DNA of 12,955 nt from an uncultured Clostridia bacterium. Lineage in GTDB: Bacteria > Bacillota > Clostridia > Lachnospirales > Lachnospiraceae. The DNA lies in contig CAMZAI010000061.1 in NCBI GenBank assembly GCA_947304065.1, positions 1 to 12,955 of the forward strand. The letters run 5' to 3'. Under the pieces are notes generated by a model, which saw nothing but the letters and a program-made list of their open reading frames with translations, had not been told where the DNA came from and ran no database searches. Positions 6,685-12,955 of this stretch are shown here, piece after piece (position 1 is the stretch's first letter; each line of letters starts with the position of its first letter). The translations under genes were made by a program, and so were the position numbers.

Positions 6685-8292
6685 CTATTTGTCTGTATCC
6701 GATGCTGTCTCTGCGTCAGCTGCGGCTGCGGCCTCTTCGGCAGTCTTATTCGCTGCTTCTTCGGCTGCGATCCTGGCGGCCTCTTGTTCCTTTGCGACGA
6801 TCACGGGATTGAGTCTGCCGTACATGCGGAGCATCTCGTGGATCTTAGCCGCGAGCTCTGCCGAAGCTTCGCCCGGGAGCATCCTCCACTGCCAGTTGCC
6901 GACTGCGGTTCCGGGAAGGTTCATGCGGTGGCCCTTGCCGAGATTCAGGTAATCCTGCATCTGCGCAACGAACAGCTTTGCGACCGAACCCATGCCGCCG
7001 CGGATGATCCCGTAGTTGAAGCCTTCGGCCTCATTCAGGCCAAGGTAGCGTGTCGCGAATTCAATGTCCTCGGGAGCAGCCTCGTCCTTCCACATAAGGA
7101 GAGGAGAGTTGTCATGAGTGCCGGTATAGCATACGCAGTTCTCGGGATATACGTGAGGCAGGTAATTGCTGGGTTCCTTCGAATCGAAAGCGAATTCGAG
7201 AACCTTCATGCCGGGAAGCTTTGAAGCCTCAAGGAGTTCGGAAACCTCGGGAGTGATGACACCGAGATCCTCGGCAATGAAATCGAGCCAGTGGAACCAG
7301 CTGGTGATAACGCCCACGAGCGAGATCCCGGGACCCTGTACCCAGCGTCCGGTCTTGGCCGTTTCGGCGTCGTAAGGAACTGCCCAGTAGCTCGCGAAGC
7401 CGCGGAAATGGTCGATACGGATAACGTCGTAGAGCTTCTCTGCGCCGCCTATCCTGCGGATCCACCATTCAAAGCCGTCCTCGCGCATCCTGTCGTAATT
7501 GTCGAGAGGATTGCCCCAGAGCTGACCGTCCTCACTGAAGTAATCCGGAGGAACTCCTGCCACCTCGACAGGGATGTTCTCGGTATTGAGTTGGAATTTG
7601 TCGGGCTCGGACCATACGTCTGCCGAATCGAGGGCAACGTAGATCGGGATATCTCCGATGATCTTCAGTCCGAGATCGTTGATGTATTTCTTAAGCTTTG
7701 TCCACTGTTTGAAGAAGAGGTACTGGATAAATACGAAGAGCTCTACGTCCTCGCGCAGCTCCTCACGGTAGCGGTTGACCGCATCCCAGTGATGGAGACG
7801 TATCTCGTCATCCTCCCACTCAATCCAGCTCTTCATGCCGAAATGCTTCTTGCAGGCCATGTAAAGGGCGTATTCCTCGATCCAGCGATGGTTTTCACCC
7901 CTGAAGCGGTTGATGTCTTCAAGGTTCGCGTCCCAGCCGCGCTCCTTTGCGATCGCGAGGATCTTATAGCGGCTCTCCCAGATCTTGCCGTAATCGACAT
8001 ATCTGGGATTCGTGCCCCAGTTGATGCCCTCAAGATCCGACTTTTTGAGCAGACCTTCTTCGATGAGCATATCAAAATCAATGAAATAAGGATTGCCGGC
8101 AAACGATGAGAAACTCTGGTAAGGAGAGTCACCGTAGCTGGTCTGGCCGAGAGGCAGCACCTGCCAATAGGTCAGGCCGCAGGCCGCGAGGAAATCCGCA
8201 TACTCGTACGCCGCCTTACCGAATGTACCGATTCCGTAAGGAGAGGGCAGTGACGAGATGGGCATAAGAATTCCGCTGGATCTTGTGATCAT
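6685..8292 (-). CDS. malQ: 4-alpha-glucanotransferase (amylomaltase, GH77)
   Basis: This 535-aa cytosolic enzyme transfers alpha-1,4-glucan segments between maltodextrins and frees glucose, as part of maltose, starch or glycogen breakdown. It is full length, starting with the typical RSSGILMPISSLPSPYGIG. The three GH77 acidic residues are present: nucleophile D294 in RIDHFRG, acid/base E341 in AEDLG and D394 in GTHDN. GDSPYQSFSSFAGNPYF (54-70) and PLDNYDRMREDGFEWW (262-277) are further family marks. GGGAGG (8302-8307) lies 9 nt before ATG. The catalytic fold ends near residue 500. The last 35 residues (501-535) are a charged low-complexity tail made mostly of Ala, Glu and Asp, which is not part of the usual family. 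The gene lies 54 nt after the lacI-type gene on the same strand, so the regulator probably controls it. Confidence 0.96.
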   Translation of the reverse strand: MITRSSGILMPISSLPSPYGIGTFGKAAYEYADFLAACGLTYWQVLPLGQTSYGDSPYQSFSSFAGNPYFIDFDMLIEEGLLKKSDLEGINWGTNPRYVDYGKIWESRYKILAIAKERGWDANLEDINRFRGENHRWIEEYALYMACKKHFGMKSWIEWEDDEIRLHHWDAVNRYREELREDVELFVFIQYLFFKQWTKLKKYINDLGLKIIGDIPIYVALDSADVWSEPDKFQLNTENIPVEVAGVPPDYFSEDGQLWGNPLDNYDRMREDGFEWWIRRIGGAEKLYDVIRIDHFRGFASYWAVPYDAETAKTGRWVQGPGISLVGVITSWFHWLDFIAEDLGVITPEVSELLEASKLPGMKVLEFAFDSKEPSNYLPHVYPENCVCYTGTHDNSPLLMWKDEAAPEDIEFATRYLGLNEAEGFNYGIIRGGMGSVAKLFVAQMQDYLNLGKGHRMNLPGTAVGNWQWRMLPGEASAELAAKIHEMLRMYGRLNPVIVAKEQEAARIAAEEAANKTAEEAAAAADAETASDTDK

Positions 8293-8346
8293 TCAAAAAT
8301 ACCTCCCAATTAAACTTATAACAATAAAGTAAACCCGTTAAAACGT

Positions 8347-9357
8347 TCAGATGTTTCGCATCGATGCGCCTTCGCGTAGCGAGGTCGTAACCGTGATCTG
8401 CGAATGCTTACCGGTGCCGCCGATCAGCTCTGCGAGCTGCTCAACGCTCTTGCGGCCCATTTCCTTCATAGGCTGGGTGAGTGTGGAGAGCATCGGATCG
8501 ATGTACTCGGAAACCTCGATACCGTCGATGGAGATCAGCGAGCAGTCGCCGGGAACGTCGATGCCTGCTTCCCTCAAGGCTCTCATCGCGCCGATCGCCA
8601 TATTGTCGGCGATCGCGAAGACAGCGGTGAAACGTACGCCTTCTTCGAGCTTTTTCTTTGTGGCTTCGTATGCGTCCTTCATATTAAACGAGCCGCAGCG
8701 TATGACGCGTGAATCGTCGACCGGAAGCTTGTGAGCCTTTAAGGCCTTCACATAGCCTAAGTATCTAAGCTGTGAGATCGAATGGTCGTCGGATGCGGAG
8801 ATCAGCGCGGCAATGTCTTTGTGGCCGCGTCCGATAAGCTCCTCGACAGCCTTCATGGCCTCTTCCTCATCCGCGATCGAAACGGAAGAGTAGTTTGTAT
8901 TCTTAAGCGTTCCGTAAGAATTCGTAAATGTGCAGAATACGTAAGGTACCGTAAGGACCGCAAGCTCTTCGGGCGAGTAGTCGCTCCTTCCGCCGAGGAA
9001 TATGATGCCGAGCAGTCTCTTGTCGCGTTCCATCGAAGCCGCACATGTGATCTCGTCGTCGTTGGAACCGATCTGACGCATGACCATCGTGTAGCCTGCC
9101 TCGTCGAGAGCGGATTCGATCGAATGGATGATATCTACGAAGAATGTATTCTGCGAACCGCGGACGATAAGTCCGACCGCGTCCGACTTTGTACGTACCA
9201 GATCCCTGGCGCTGTTGTTCGGAATGAAATTGTGTTCCCTGATCACCGCCATGACCTTCTCGCGGGACTCGGCACTGACATCGGGATGATTGTTGATCAC
9301 GCGGGATACGGTGCTTACAGCAACGCCGGAAATCCTGGCTATATCTTTAATTGTCAT
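8347..9357 (-). CDS. LacI-family transcriptional regulator, probably of alpha-glucan use
   Basis: This 336-aa repressor has an N-terminal helix-turn-helix (MTIKDIARISGVAVSTVSRV, 1-20), a hinge helix carrying the PNNSARDLV motif with the leverage Leu near 53, and a periplasmic-binding-protein-like sensor domain (about 60-330; EYIDPMLSTLTQPMKEMG is typical). It would bind DNA as a dimer and respond to a sugar. The neighbouring malQ suggests maltose or a maltodextrin, which is inferred. The ATG is preceded by AGGAGG (9370-9375) at an unusually long 12 nt. Its promoter and a perfect palindrome lie upstream, so it probably represses itself and malQ. CcpA-like global control is less likely because the gene is paired with an enzyme gene. 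Confidence 0.93.
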   Translation of the reverse strand: MTIKDIARISGVAVSTVSRVINNHPDVSAESREKVMAVIREHNFIPNNSARDLVRTKSDAVGLIVRGSQNTFFVDIIHSIESALDEAGYTMVMRQIGSNDDEITCAASMERDKRLLGIIFLGGRSDYSPEELAVLTVPYVFCTFTNSYGTLKNTNYSSVSIADEEEAMKAVEELIGRGHKDIAALISASDDHSISQLRYLGYVKALKAHKLPVDDSRVIRCGSFNMKDAYEATKKKLEEGVRFTAVFAIADNMAIGAMRALREAGIDVPGDCSLISIDGIEVSEYIDPMLSTLTQPMKEMGRKSVEQLAELIGGTGKHSQITVTTSLREGASMRNI

Positions 9358-9379
9358 TTGTAAAGCACGCCTCCTGTTT

Positions 9380-9407
9380 ATGATCGGCTATCGCCGGTCC
9401 GGATCAT
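9380..9407 (-). promoter_or_regulatory. Possible leader hairpin before lacI
   Basis: On the minus strand the leader can pair ATGAT with ATCAT (outer arms) and CGGC with GCCG around the loop GATA, leaving a 6-nt bulge on one side. It lies between the operator and the ribosome site of the regulator gene. The stem is short and interrupted, so its role is uncertain. Confidence 0.22.
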
Positions 9408-9409
9408 TA

Positions 9410-9425
9410 CTGGAAACGTTTCCAG
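9410..9425. promoter_or_regulatory. LacI-type operator, 16-bp perfect palindrome
   Basis: CTGGAAACGTTTCCAG reads the same on both strands and has the central CpG typical of LacI/GalR-family operators. It starts a few bases downstream of the predicted transcription start of the lacI gene (about +4 to +19), a position suited to autorepression. It also lies about 96 nt upstream of the -35 box of the divergent histidine kinase gene. Confidence 0.75.
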
Positions 9426-9435
9426 CAACAAATTT

Positions 9436-9464
9436 ATTCTATCAATGCGGGCTTTCTTTGTCAA
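9436..9464 (-). promoter_or_regulatory. Promoter of lacI (-malQ) unit
   Basis: On the minus strand TTGACA (9464-9459), a 17-nt spacer and TAGAAT (9441-9436) make a near-consensus housekeeping promoter. Transcription would begin around 9429, giving a leader of about 70 nt that contains the palindromic operator. Confidence 0.8.
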
Positions 9465-9520
9465 CATATTTCATCCGATTTCGACAGATTATTTTGGCTT
9501 TTCATACACATAGTTATATC

Positions 9521-9550
9521 TTGAATTTTTGGATAAAGATATGCTATAAT
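9521..9550 (+). promoter_or_regulatory. Promoter of the hybrid histidine kinase gene
   Basis: TTGAAT (9521-9526), an 18-nt spacer and TATAAT (9545-9550) preceded by TGC, an extended -10 box. The start point would be near 9557, with a leader of about 38 nt to ATG 9595. An 11-nt inverted repeat CACGAATCGTG (9571-9581) lies in the leader and could be a small operator. Confidence 0.7.
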
Positions 9551-9594
9551 GAAATATCAAGTTACACATACACGAATCGTGGGGCGTACATCAC

Positions 9595-12420
9595 ATGAAT
9601 AACAAATACAGGAGCATAATAGTTGCGATACAGATATCGTTCGTCGTAATGACCGCGGTATTCATATCGTATCACATTATAGATAAGCTTCGGCACGACA
9701 GGGATTTTGGATTTGACAGCAGCTTTGCCGAGCTTAACGACTGGACCTGGGTAAAGCCGGACGGCACCGAGGTTCAGGTTACTCTGCCCATAAAACTCGA
9801 TCTGAGTAAAGGTGAGAACGCAAATATTTACACTACGCTCCCGCAGGATGTAAAAGATAATTTCTACGTTGCCTATTATAATTCGAGAGACAGTTATGTA
9901 TTCGTCGGCGATGAGCTGCGTCTTCTCTATGACGCCGACAAAGACAGTGAGATGAGCATCGGCGGCATCTGCAAGCCCAGATGGCTGTTTATTCCTGTGA
10001 CTTCTGAGGATGCCGGAAAACAGGTACGCATCGTCAAATACGATAAGAACGCGGACAACGCGATCTTCCTCGATATGTATTACGGAGATGCTTTCGGCAT
10101 CAAAGACGGATATGTTGCGCAGCACCGTATCTACTATTATTTTGCGATACTTCTCGCGGGCATCGCCGGTGCGGTTGCTATCATAGGCAGCATTCTGCAC
10201 GGCGTGTTCCGGCGAAAGATCGATCTGGTGGAGATGGCGCTCGGCATCTTTCTTGCGGCGCTGTGGATGATATTTGATTCGCCTTCATTCCAGCTGATAT
10301 TCGGAAATTATTATGTGGACGGTCCGCTCTCGTATATGGCGATACTGCTGATGCCGATACCGATACTGATGTATATCAGCGATACTATGAAGCACAGGAA
10401 GCAGGACATCATGATGATGCTCATGGGTGCCTGCCTTCTATACGGTGCGTATATGATCGCGATGCATCTGACAGGTTTTACGAGCTTCGAGACCAATACC
10501 TTCGCGATAACCACGTTCCAGGTGATCACGATCGTTGTTGTCCTTGTTGTGATATTCAAGGATATCATGGAAGGGCATCTTCACGAGTATTATATTGTCG
10601 CGGGCGGCATGCTGATGTTCCTGTTCCTCACCGTTATCGAGATCATACTTATTATGGTAATGAGAGGAAGAGTGGACAGGACATTCCTTCTGTCAGGTCT
10701 CTATCTGCTGATGTTTTCCGGTCTGGTACAGCAGGTTATCATATTGCGGAACGGAGAGCGCGAGAAGACGGCCGCTATTGAGGCCAATGTCCAGAAGTCG
10801 AATTTCCTTGCGAATATGTCGCATGAGATCAGGACGCCGATCAATTCGATCATCGGAATGAACGAGATGGTATTGAGAGAGAGCCGTGATCCCGAGATAA
10901 AGGAATACGCTCACCAGATAGACAGTTCCGGAAGACTCCTGCTCGGCCTGATCAACGATGTTCTTGATTTCTCGAAGATCGAGGCGGGAAAAATGGAGAT
11001 CATCCCCGTTGAATTCTCGACAGCAGATTTTGCGAACGACATCATCGTTCTGGCGTCGGACCGCGCAAGAGGCAAGAATCTCGAGCCTGTATTCGAGATA
11101 TCCGAGAAGCTTCCGAGCAGACTGCTCGGCGACGATCTTCATATCAAGCAGATCATTATAAATATTGTTTCGAACGCAGTAAAATATACGAACAGCGGAA
11201 GCGTATTCTTCGGAATGAGCGCGATGCCGTCATTCAGCGATCCGAGACTTTACGATGTGAAGTTCGTGATCAGGGATACCGGTATAGGGATCAAGCCCGA
11301 AAACATCGACAGACTGTTTGATTCGTTCACACGCGTGGATGAGATGAAGAACCGTTCGATAGAGGGAACCGGACTTGGTCTCAGCATTGTAAAGAGACTC
11401 GTCAATATAATGAACGGTACGATCAATGTCGAGAGTGAGTACGGACGGGGAAGTACGTTCACGGTAATCCTTCCGCTGAAGGTTGTGGACGCCGCTCCGA
11501 TAGGCAATTTCGCGGAAGCGGTAGACAGGACAAAGACAGCAGGCACCGAATACGTGGAGCGCTTCCATGCGCCCGACGCGAAGCTGCTCGTGGTCGATGA
11601 CAATATCGTCAACCTTAAGGTTGTGGGCGAGCTGCTGAAACGCACGCAGATACAGATAGACACCGTGACCGGCGGACGCGAAGCCGTTTCGCTCTGTCAG
11701 AACAAGAAATACGATCTGATCCTTATGGACCACAGAATGCCCGATCCGGACGGTATCGCGACGCTGCATCTGATCAGGGAAGACCTGCGCGGCAGGAATA
11801 CCGATACGCCCGTCATCGTACTCACCGCGAACGCATTTGCGGGACTTAAGGATAAATATATGGCGGAGGGCTTCGCCGATTATCTGACCAAGCCGATAGA
11901 TTCCGCGCTGCTTGAGGAACGCGTGATGCAGTTCCTTCCGGGCAGACTTGTGATAACCGATTTTGAAAGAACGGCCGAAAGGCCGCAAGATAAAAACGTG
12001 CCCGCCGATAAGACGGAGGAGCCGCAAGAATATAAAGGAGGAAGCAGTATGAGTTTTGCAGATGCTATCAGAGGAGTTGCCGGAATGGATTACGACGCTA
12101 CTTGCGAGCAGTTCGGAGGCAACGAAGAATTCATGCGCTCGCTTCTCGAAACGATCATTACCGACGGAAGAGAGAAGATCGATCTTATGAAGAAGTATCT
12201 CGCCGAGAAGGATTACGAGGATTACGGTATCGAGGCGCACGCAGCCAAGAGCACCATGGCTACGATCGCAGCCACCGAGCTGTCCGCGCATGCGAAGCAG
12301 CATGAGTTCGCCGCAAAGGAGAACAATATCGCGTTTATCGAGGAAGACAGCGCCGCATTCCTTGCGGAATACACCGACATGCTCAACAGGATCGAAGCCG
12401 CGATGAAAAGTGCCGAATAA
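9595..12420 (+). CDS. Hybrid sensor histidine kinase with 7TM sensor, REC and Hpt domains
   Basis: This 941-aa membrane kinase probably runs an intramolecular His-Asp-His phosphorelay. In order: membrane helix 8-28; extracytoplasmic domain about 30-175, predicted beta-rich and jelly-roll-like; seven helices about 179-384 (7TMR-DISM layout); HisKA with H410 in NMSHEIRTP; HATPase with INIVSNAVKYT (522-532), DTGIGI (561-566) and GTGLGLSIVK (591-600); receiver with D668/D669, phospho-acceptor D712 in LMDHRMPDPDG, T744 and K766; and a C-terminal Hpt domain with H882 in EAHAAKST. All key residues are present. The ribosome site is weak (GGGG at 9581-9584, 10 nt spacing). No DNA-binding response regulator is adjacent within the window, so the final target is unknown. 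A strong internal translation start lies before the Hpt domain. The ligand of the extracellular domain is unknown; carbohydrate is a guess from its fold type and neighbours. Confidence 0.94.
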   Translation: MNNKYRSIIVAIQISFVVMTAVFISYHIIDKLRHDRDFGFDSSFAELNDWTWVKPDGTEVQVTLPIKLDLSKGENANIYTTLPQDVKDNFYVAYYNSRDSYVFVGDELRLLYDADKDSEMSIGGICKPRWLFIPVTSEDAGKQVRIVKYDKNADNAIFLDMYYGDAFGIKDGYVAQHRIYYYFAILLAGIAGAVAIIGSILHGVFRRKIDLVEMALGIFLAALWMIFDSPSFQLIFGNYYVDGPLSYMAILLMPIPILMYISDTMKHRKQDIMMMLMGACLLYGAYMIAMHLTGFTSFETNTFAITTFQVITIVVVLVVIFKDIMEGHLHEYYIVAGGMLMFLFLTVIEIILIMVMRGRVDRTFLLSGLYLLMFSGLVQQVIILRNGEREKTAAIEANVQKSNFLANMSHEIRTPINSIIGMNEMVLRESRDPEIKEYAHQIDSSGRLLLGLINDVLDFSKIEAGKMEIIPVEFSTADFANDIIVLASDRARGKNLEPVFEISEKLPSRLLGDDLHIKQIIINIVSNAVKYTNSGSVFFGMSAMPSFSDPRLYDVKFVIRDTGIGIKPENIDRLFDSFTRVDEMKNRSIEGTGLGLSIVKRLVNIMNGTINVESEYGRGSTFTVILPLKVVDAAPIGNFAEAVDRTKTAGTEYVERFHAPDAKLLVVDDNIVNLKVVGELLKRTQIQIDTVTGGREAVSLCQNKKYDLILMDHRMPDPDGIATLHLIREDLRGRNTDTPVIVLTANAFAGLKDKYMAEGFADYLTKPIDSALLEERVMQFLPGRLVITDFERTAERPQDKNVPADKTEEPQEYKGGSSMSFADAIRGVAGMDYDATCEQFGGNEEFMRSLLETIITDGREKIDLMKKYLAEKDYEDYGIEAHAAKSTMATIAATELSAHAKQHEFAAKENNIAFIEEDSAAFLAEYTDMLNRIEAAMKSAE
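12035..12420 (+). other. Internal ribosome site and in-frame start giving a possible free Hpt protein
   Basis: Inside the kinase gene, AAGGAGG (12035-12041), a 7-nt spacer and ATG (12049-12051) form an optimal start signal in the same frame as the kinase. Translation from it would give a 123-aa protein (MSFADAIRGVAG onward) that is exactly the Hpt domain with H882. The upstream linker (about 783-818) is polar and low in complexity, as expected between separable units. CheA is a known case of an internal start in a phosphorelay kinase. Use of this start is inferred. It could instead be a relic of a formerly separate gene fused to the kinase. Confidence 0.55.
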
Positions 12421-12434
12421 GTTCCAAAAATGTT

Positions 12435-12463
12435 TTGACATTTGAAACAGAGTTTTATATAAT
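12435..12463 (+). promoter_or_regulatory. Consensus promoter of the SDR dehydrogenase gene
   Basis: TTGACA (12435-12440), a 17-nt spacer and TATAAT (12458-12463) match the housekeeping consensus at all twelve positions. The start point would be near 12470, 50-odd nt before the ATG. Such a strong promoter usually needs a repressor, and the -10 box lies at the edge of a long inverted repeat. Confidence 0.85.
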
Positions 12464-12499
12464 GAAACTGTGAATTATGATCGTTCACAGTTTCATTAT
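12459..12499. repeat. 16-bp perfect inverted repeat overlapping the SDR promoter
   Basis: The arms ATAATGAAACTGTGAA (12459-12474) and TTCACAGTTTCATTAT (12484-12499) are exact reverse complements around a 9-nt centre. The left arm covers five bases of the -10 box and the predicted start point, so as duplex DNA it is well placed as a repressor operator. RNA from this promoter would carry only the end of the left arm, so the hairpin can form only in transcripts reading through from the kinase gene. There it could act as a terminator, although the following ATTATTT tract is poor. Confidence 0.7.
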
Positions 12500-12522
12500 T
12501 ATTTAGGAGGTATGAGATAACT

Positions 12523-12955
12523 ATGGGAATACTTAATTCGTTTTCACTCGAAGGCAAGGTAGCTCTCGTTACCGGTGCTTCGTACGGTATCGGCTTCGCT
12601 ATCGCATGCGGTATGCATGATGCGGGCGCGAAGATCGTTTTCAACGACATTAATCAGGAACTTGTTGATAAGGGCCTTGCGGCTTATAAGGAAAAAGGCA
12701 TCGACGCAAAGGGTTATGTTTGCGACGTAACCGATGAGGATGCGGTTAACGCTCTGGTAAAGAAGATCTCCGAAGAGGTCGGCGACATTAATATTCTGGT
12801 AAACAACGCCGGCATCATCAAGAGGATCCCGATGTGCGACATGACGGCGGAGCAGTTCCGTCAGGTCATCGACGTGGACCTCAACGCTCCGTTCATCGTG
12901 TCCAAGGCGGTCATTCCTTCGATGATCAAAAAGGGCCACGGCAAGATCATCAACA
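12523..12955 (+). CDS. SDR dehydrogenase, gluconate 5-dehydrogenase / KduD-like, 3'-truncated
   Basis: The first 144 residues of a short-chain dehydrogenase/reductase run off the window end. The Rossmann dinucleotide motif TGASYGIG (17-24), an acidic D42 at the end of beta-2 (favouring NAD over NADP) and VNNAG (93-97) are present. The catalytic Ser-Tyr-Lys lies beyond the window. The start MGILNSFSLEGKVALVTGAS and the stretch GIIKRIPMCDMTAEQF resemble the gluconate 5-dehydrogenase / 2-dehydro-3-deoxy-D-gluconate 5-dehydrogenase group, which acts on sugar-acid ketones in gluconate or uronate (pectin) breakdown. AGGAGG (12505-12510) lies 12 nt before the ATG, a long spacing. A closer ATG (12512) opens a two-codon frame (ATG AGA TAA) only. 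The gene has its own strong promoter and may be the first of a sugar-acid operon outside the window. Confidence 0.88.
   Translation, partial: MGILNSFSLEGKVALVTGASYGIGFAIACGMHDAGAKIVFNDINQELVDKGLAAYKEKGIDAKGYVCDVTDEDAVNALVKKISEEVGDINILVNNAGIIKRIPMCDMTAEQFRQVIDVDLNAPFIVSKAVIPSMIKKGHGKIIN

Noticed and set aside
7291..8109. 272-codon plus-strand frame opposite malQ
   Set aside because: Antisense shadow of a full-length GH77 gene.
8338..8351. Second LacI operator before malQ (AAACGTT core)
   Set aside because: Only about 9 of 14 positions match the upstream palindrome, and the symmetry is lost.
9562..10200. 212-codon minus-strand frame opposite the kinase sensor domain
   Set aside because: It covers the kinase promoter leader and start, and has no domain-like features.
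11230..12441. 403-codon minus-strand frame opposite the kinase
   Set aside because: Shadow caused by codon bias; the sense strand carries all kinase, REC and Hpt motifs.
12512..12520. ATG AGA TAA leader peptide before the SDR gene
   Set aside because: Two codons only, with the ATG 1 nt after AGGAGG, too close for normal initiation.

Overview
This is a roughly 13 kb chromosomal window from a low-to-medium G+C Gram-positive bacterium. It is most likely a gut or rumen clostridium of the Lachnospiraceae type, which is inferred from protein style rather than a database search. Supporting signs are strong AGGAGG-like ribosome binding sites, near-consensus TTGACA/TATAAT promoters, a hybrid kinase with a 7TMR-DISM-like membrane part, a LacI regulator paired with a 4-alpha-glucanotransferase, and a KduD/gluconate 5-dehydrogenase-like SDR. 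I saw no rRNA, tRNA, CRISPR array, insertion sequence or phage gene. The genes look like ordinary chromosome, packed in convergent and divergent pairs.

Left part (1-4595): a 5'-truncated D-aminoacylase-type amidohydrolase runs into the window. It is convergent, with a 2 nt gap, with a cation diffusion facilitator whose metal site (NxxxD/DxxxD) predicts manganese. A 55-codon membrane peptide gene with a good ribosome binding site is divergent from the CDF. Next, on the minus strand, is an unusual fusion: a cyclic-nucleotide-binding domain joined to an NhaC-type Na+/H+ antiporter.

Middle part (4596-9357): a 68-aa two-helix membrane protein is divergent from the antiporter and shares overlapping stop codons with a soluble TPR-GGDEF diguanylate cyclase. 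Upstream of the cyclase on the same strand lie malQ (4-alpha-glucanotransferase, with an odd Ala/Glu-rich tail) and a LacI-family regulator. The regulator's own promoter (TTGACA, 17 nt, TAGAAT) is followed by a perfect 16-bp palindrome, so lacI-malQ is probably an autoregulated alpha-glucan unit. A weak terminator-like hairpin separates malQ from the cyclase gene.

Right part (9358-12955): a 941-aa hybrid kinase (jelly-roll-like sensor, 7TM, HisKA, HATPase, REC, Hpt) is driven by an extended -10 promoter. Directly before its Hpt domain lies an in-frame AAGGAGG-7 nt-ATG, as good as any start signal in the window. It suggests a separately translated 123-aa Hpt protein or the scar of a gene fusion. 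The window ends in an SDR dehydrogenase gene preceded by a perfect-consensus promoter, whose -10 box lies in one arm of a 16-bp perfect inverted repeat.

The strongest points for follow-up are the internal Hpt start, the cNMP-antiporter fusion and the promoter-embedded inverted repeat before the SDR gene. I did not find a clear multi-gene novel defence or biosynthetic system.
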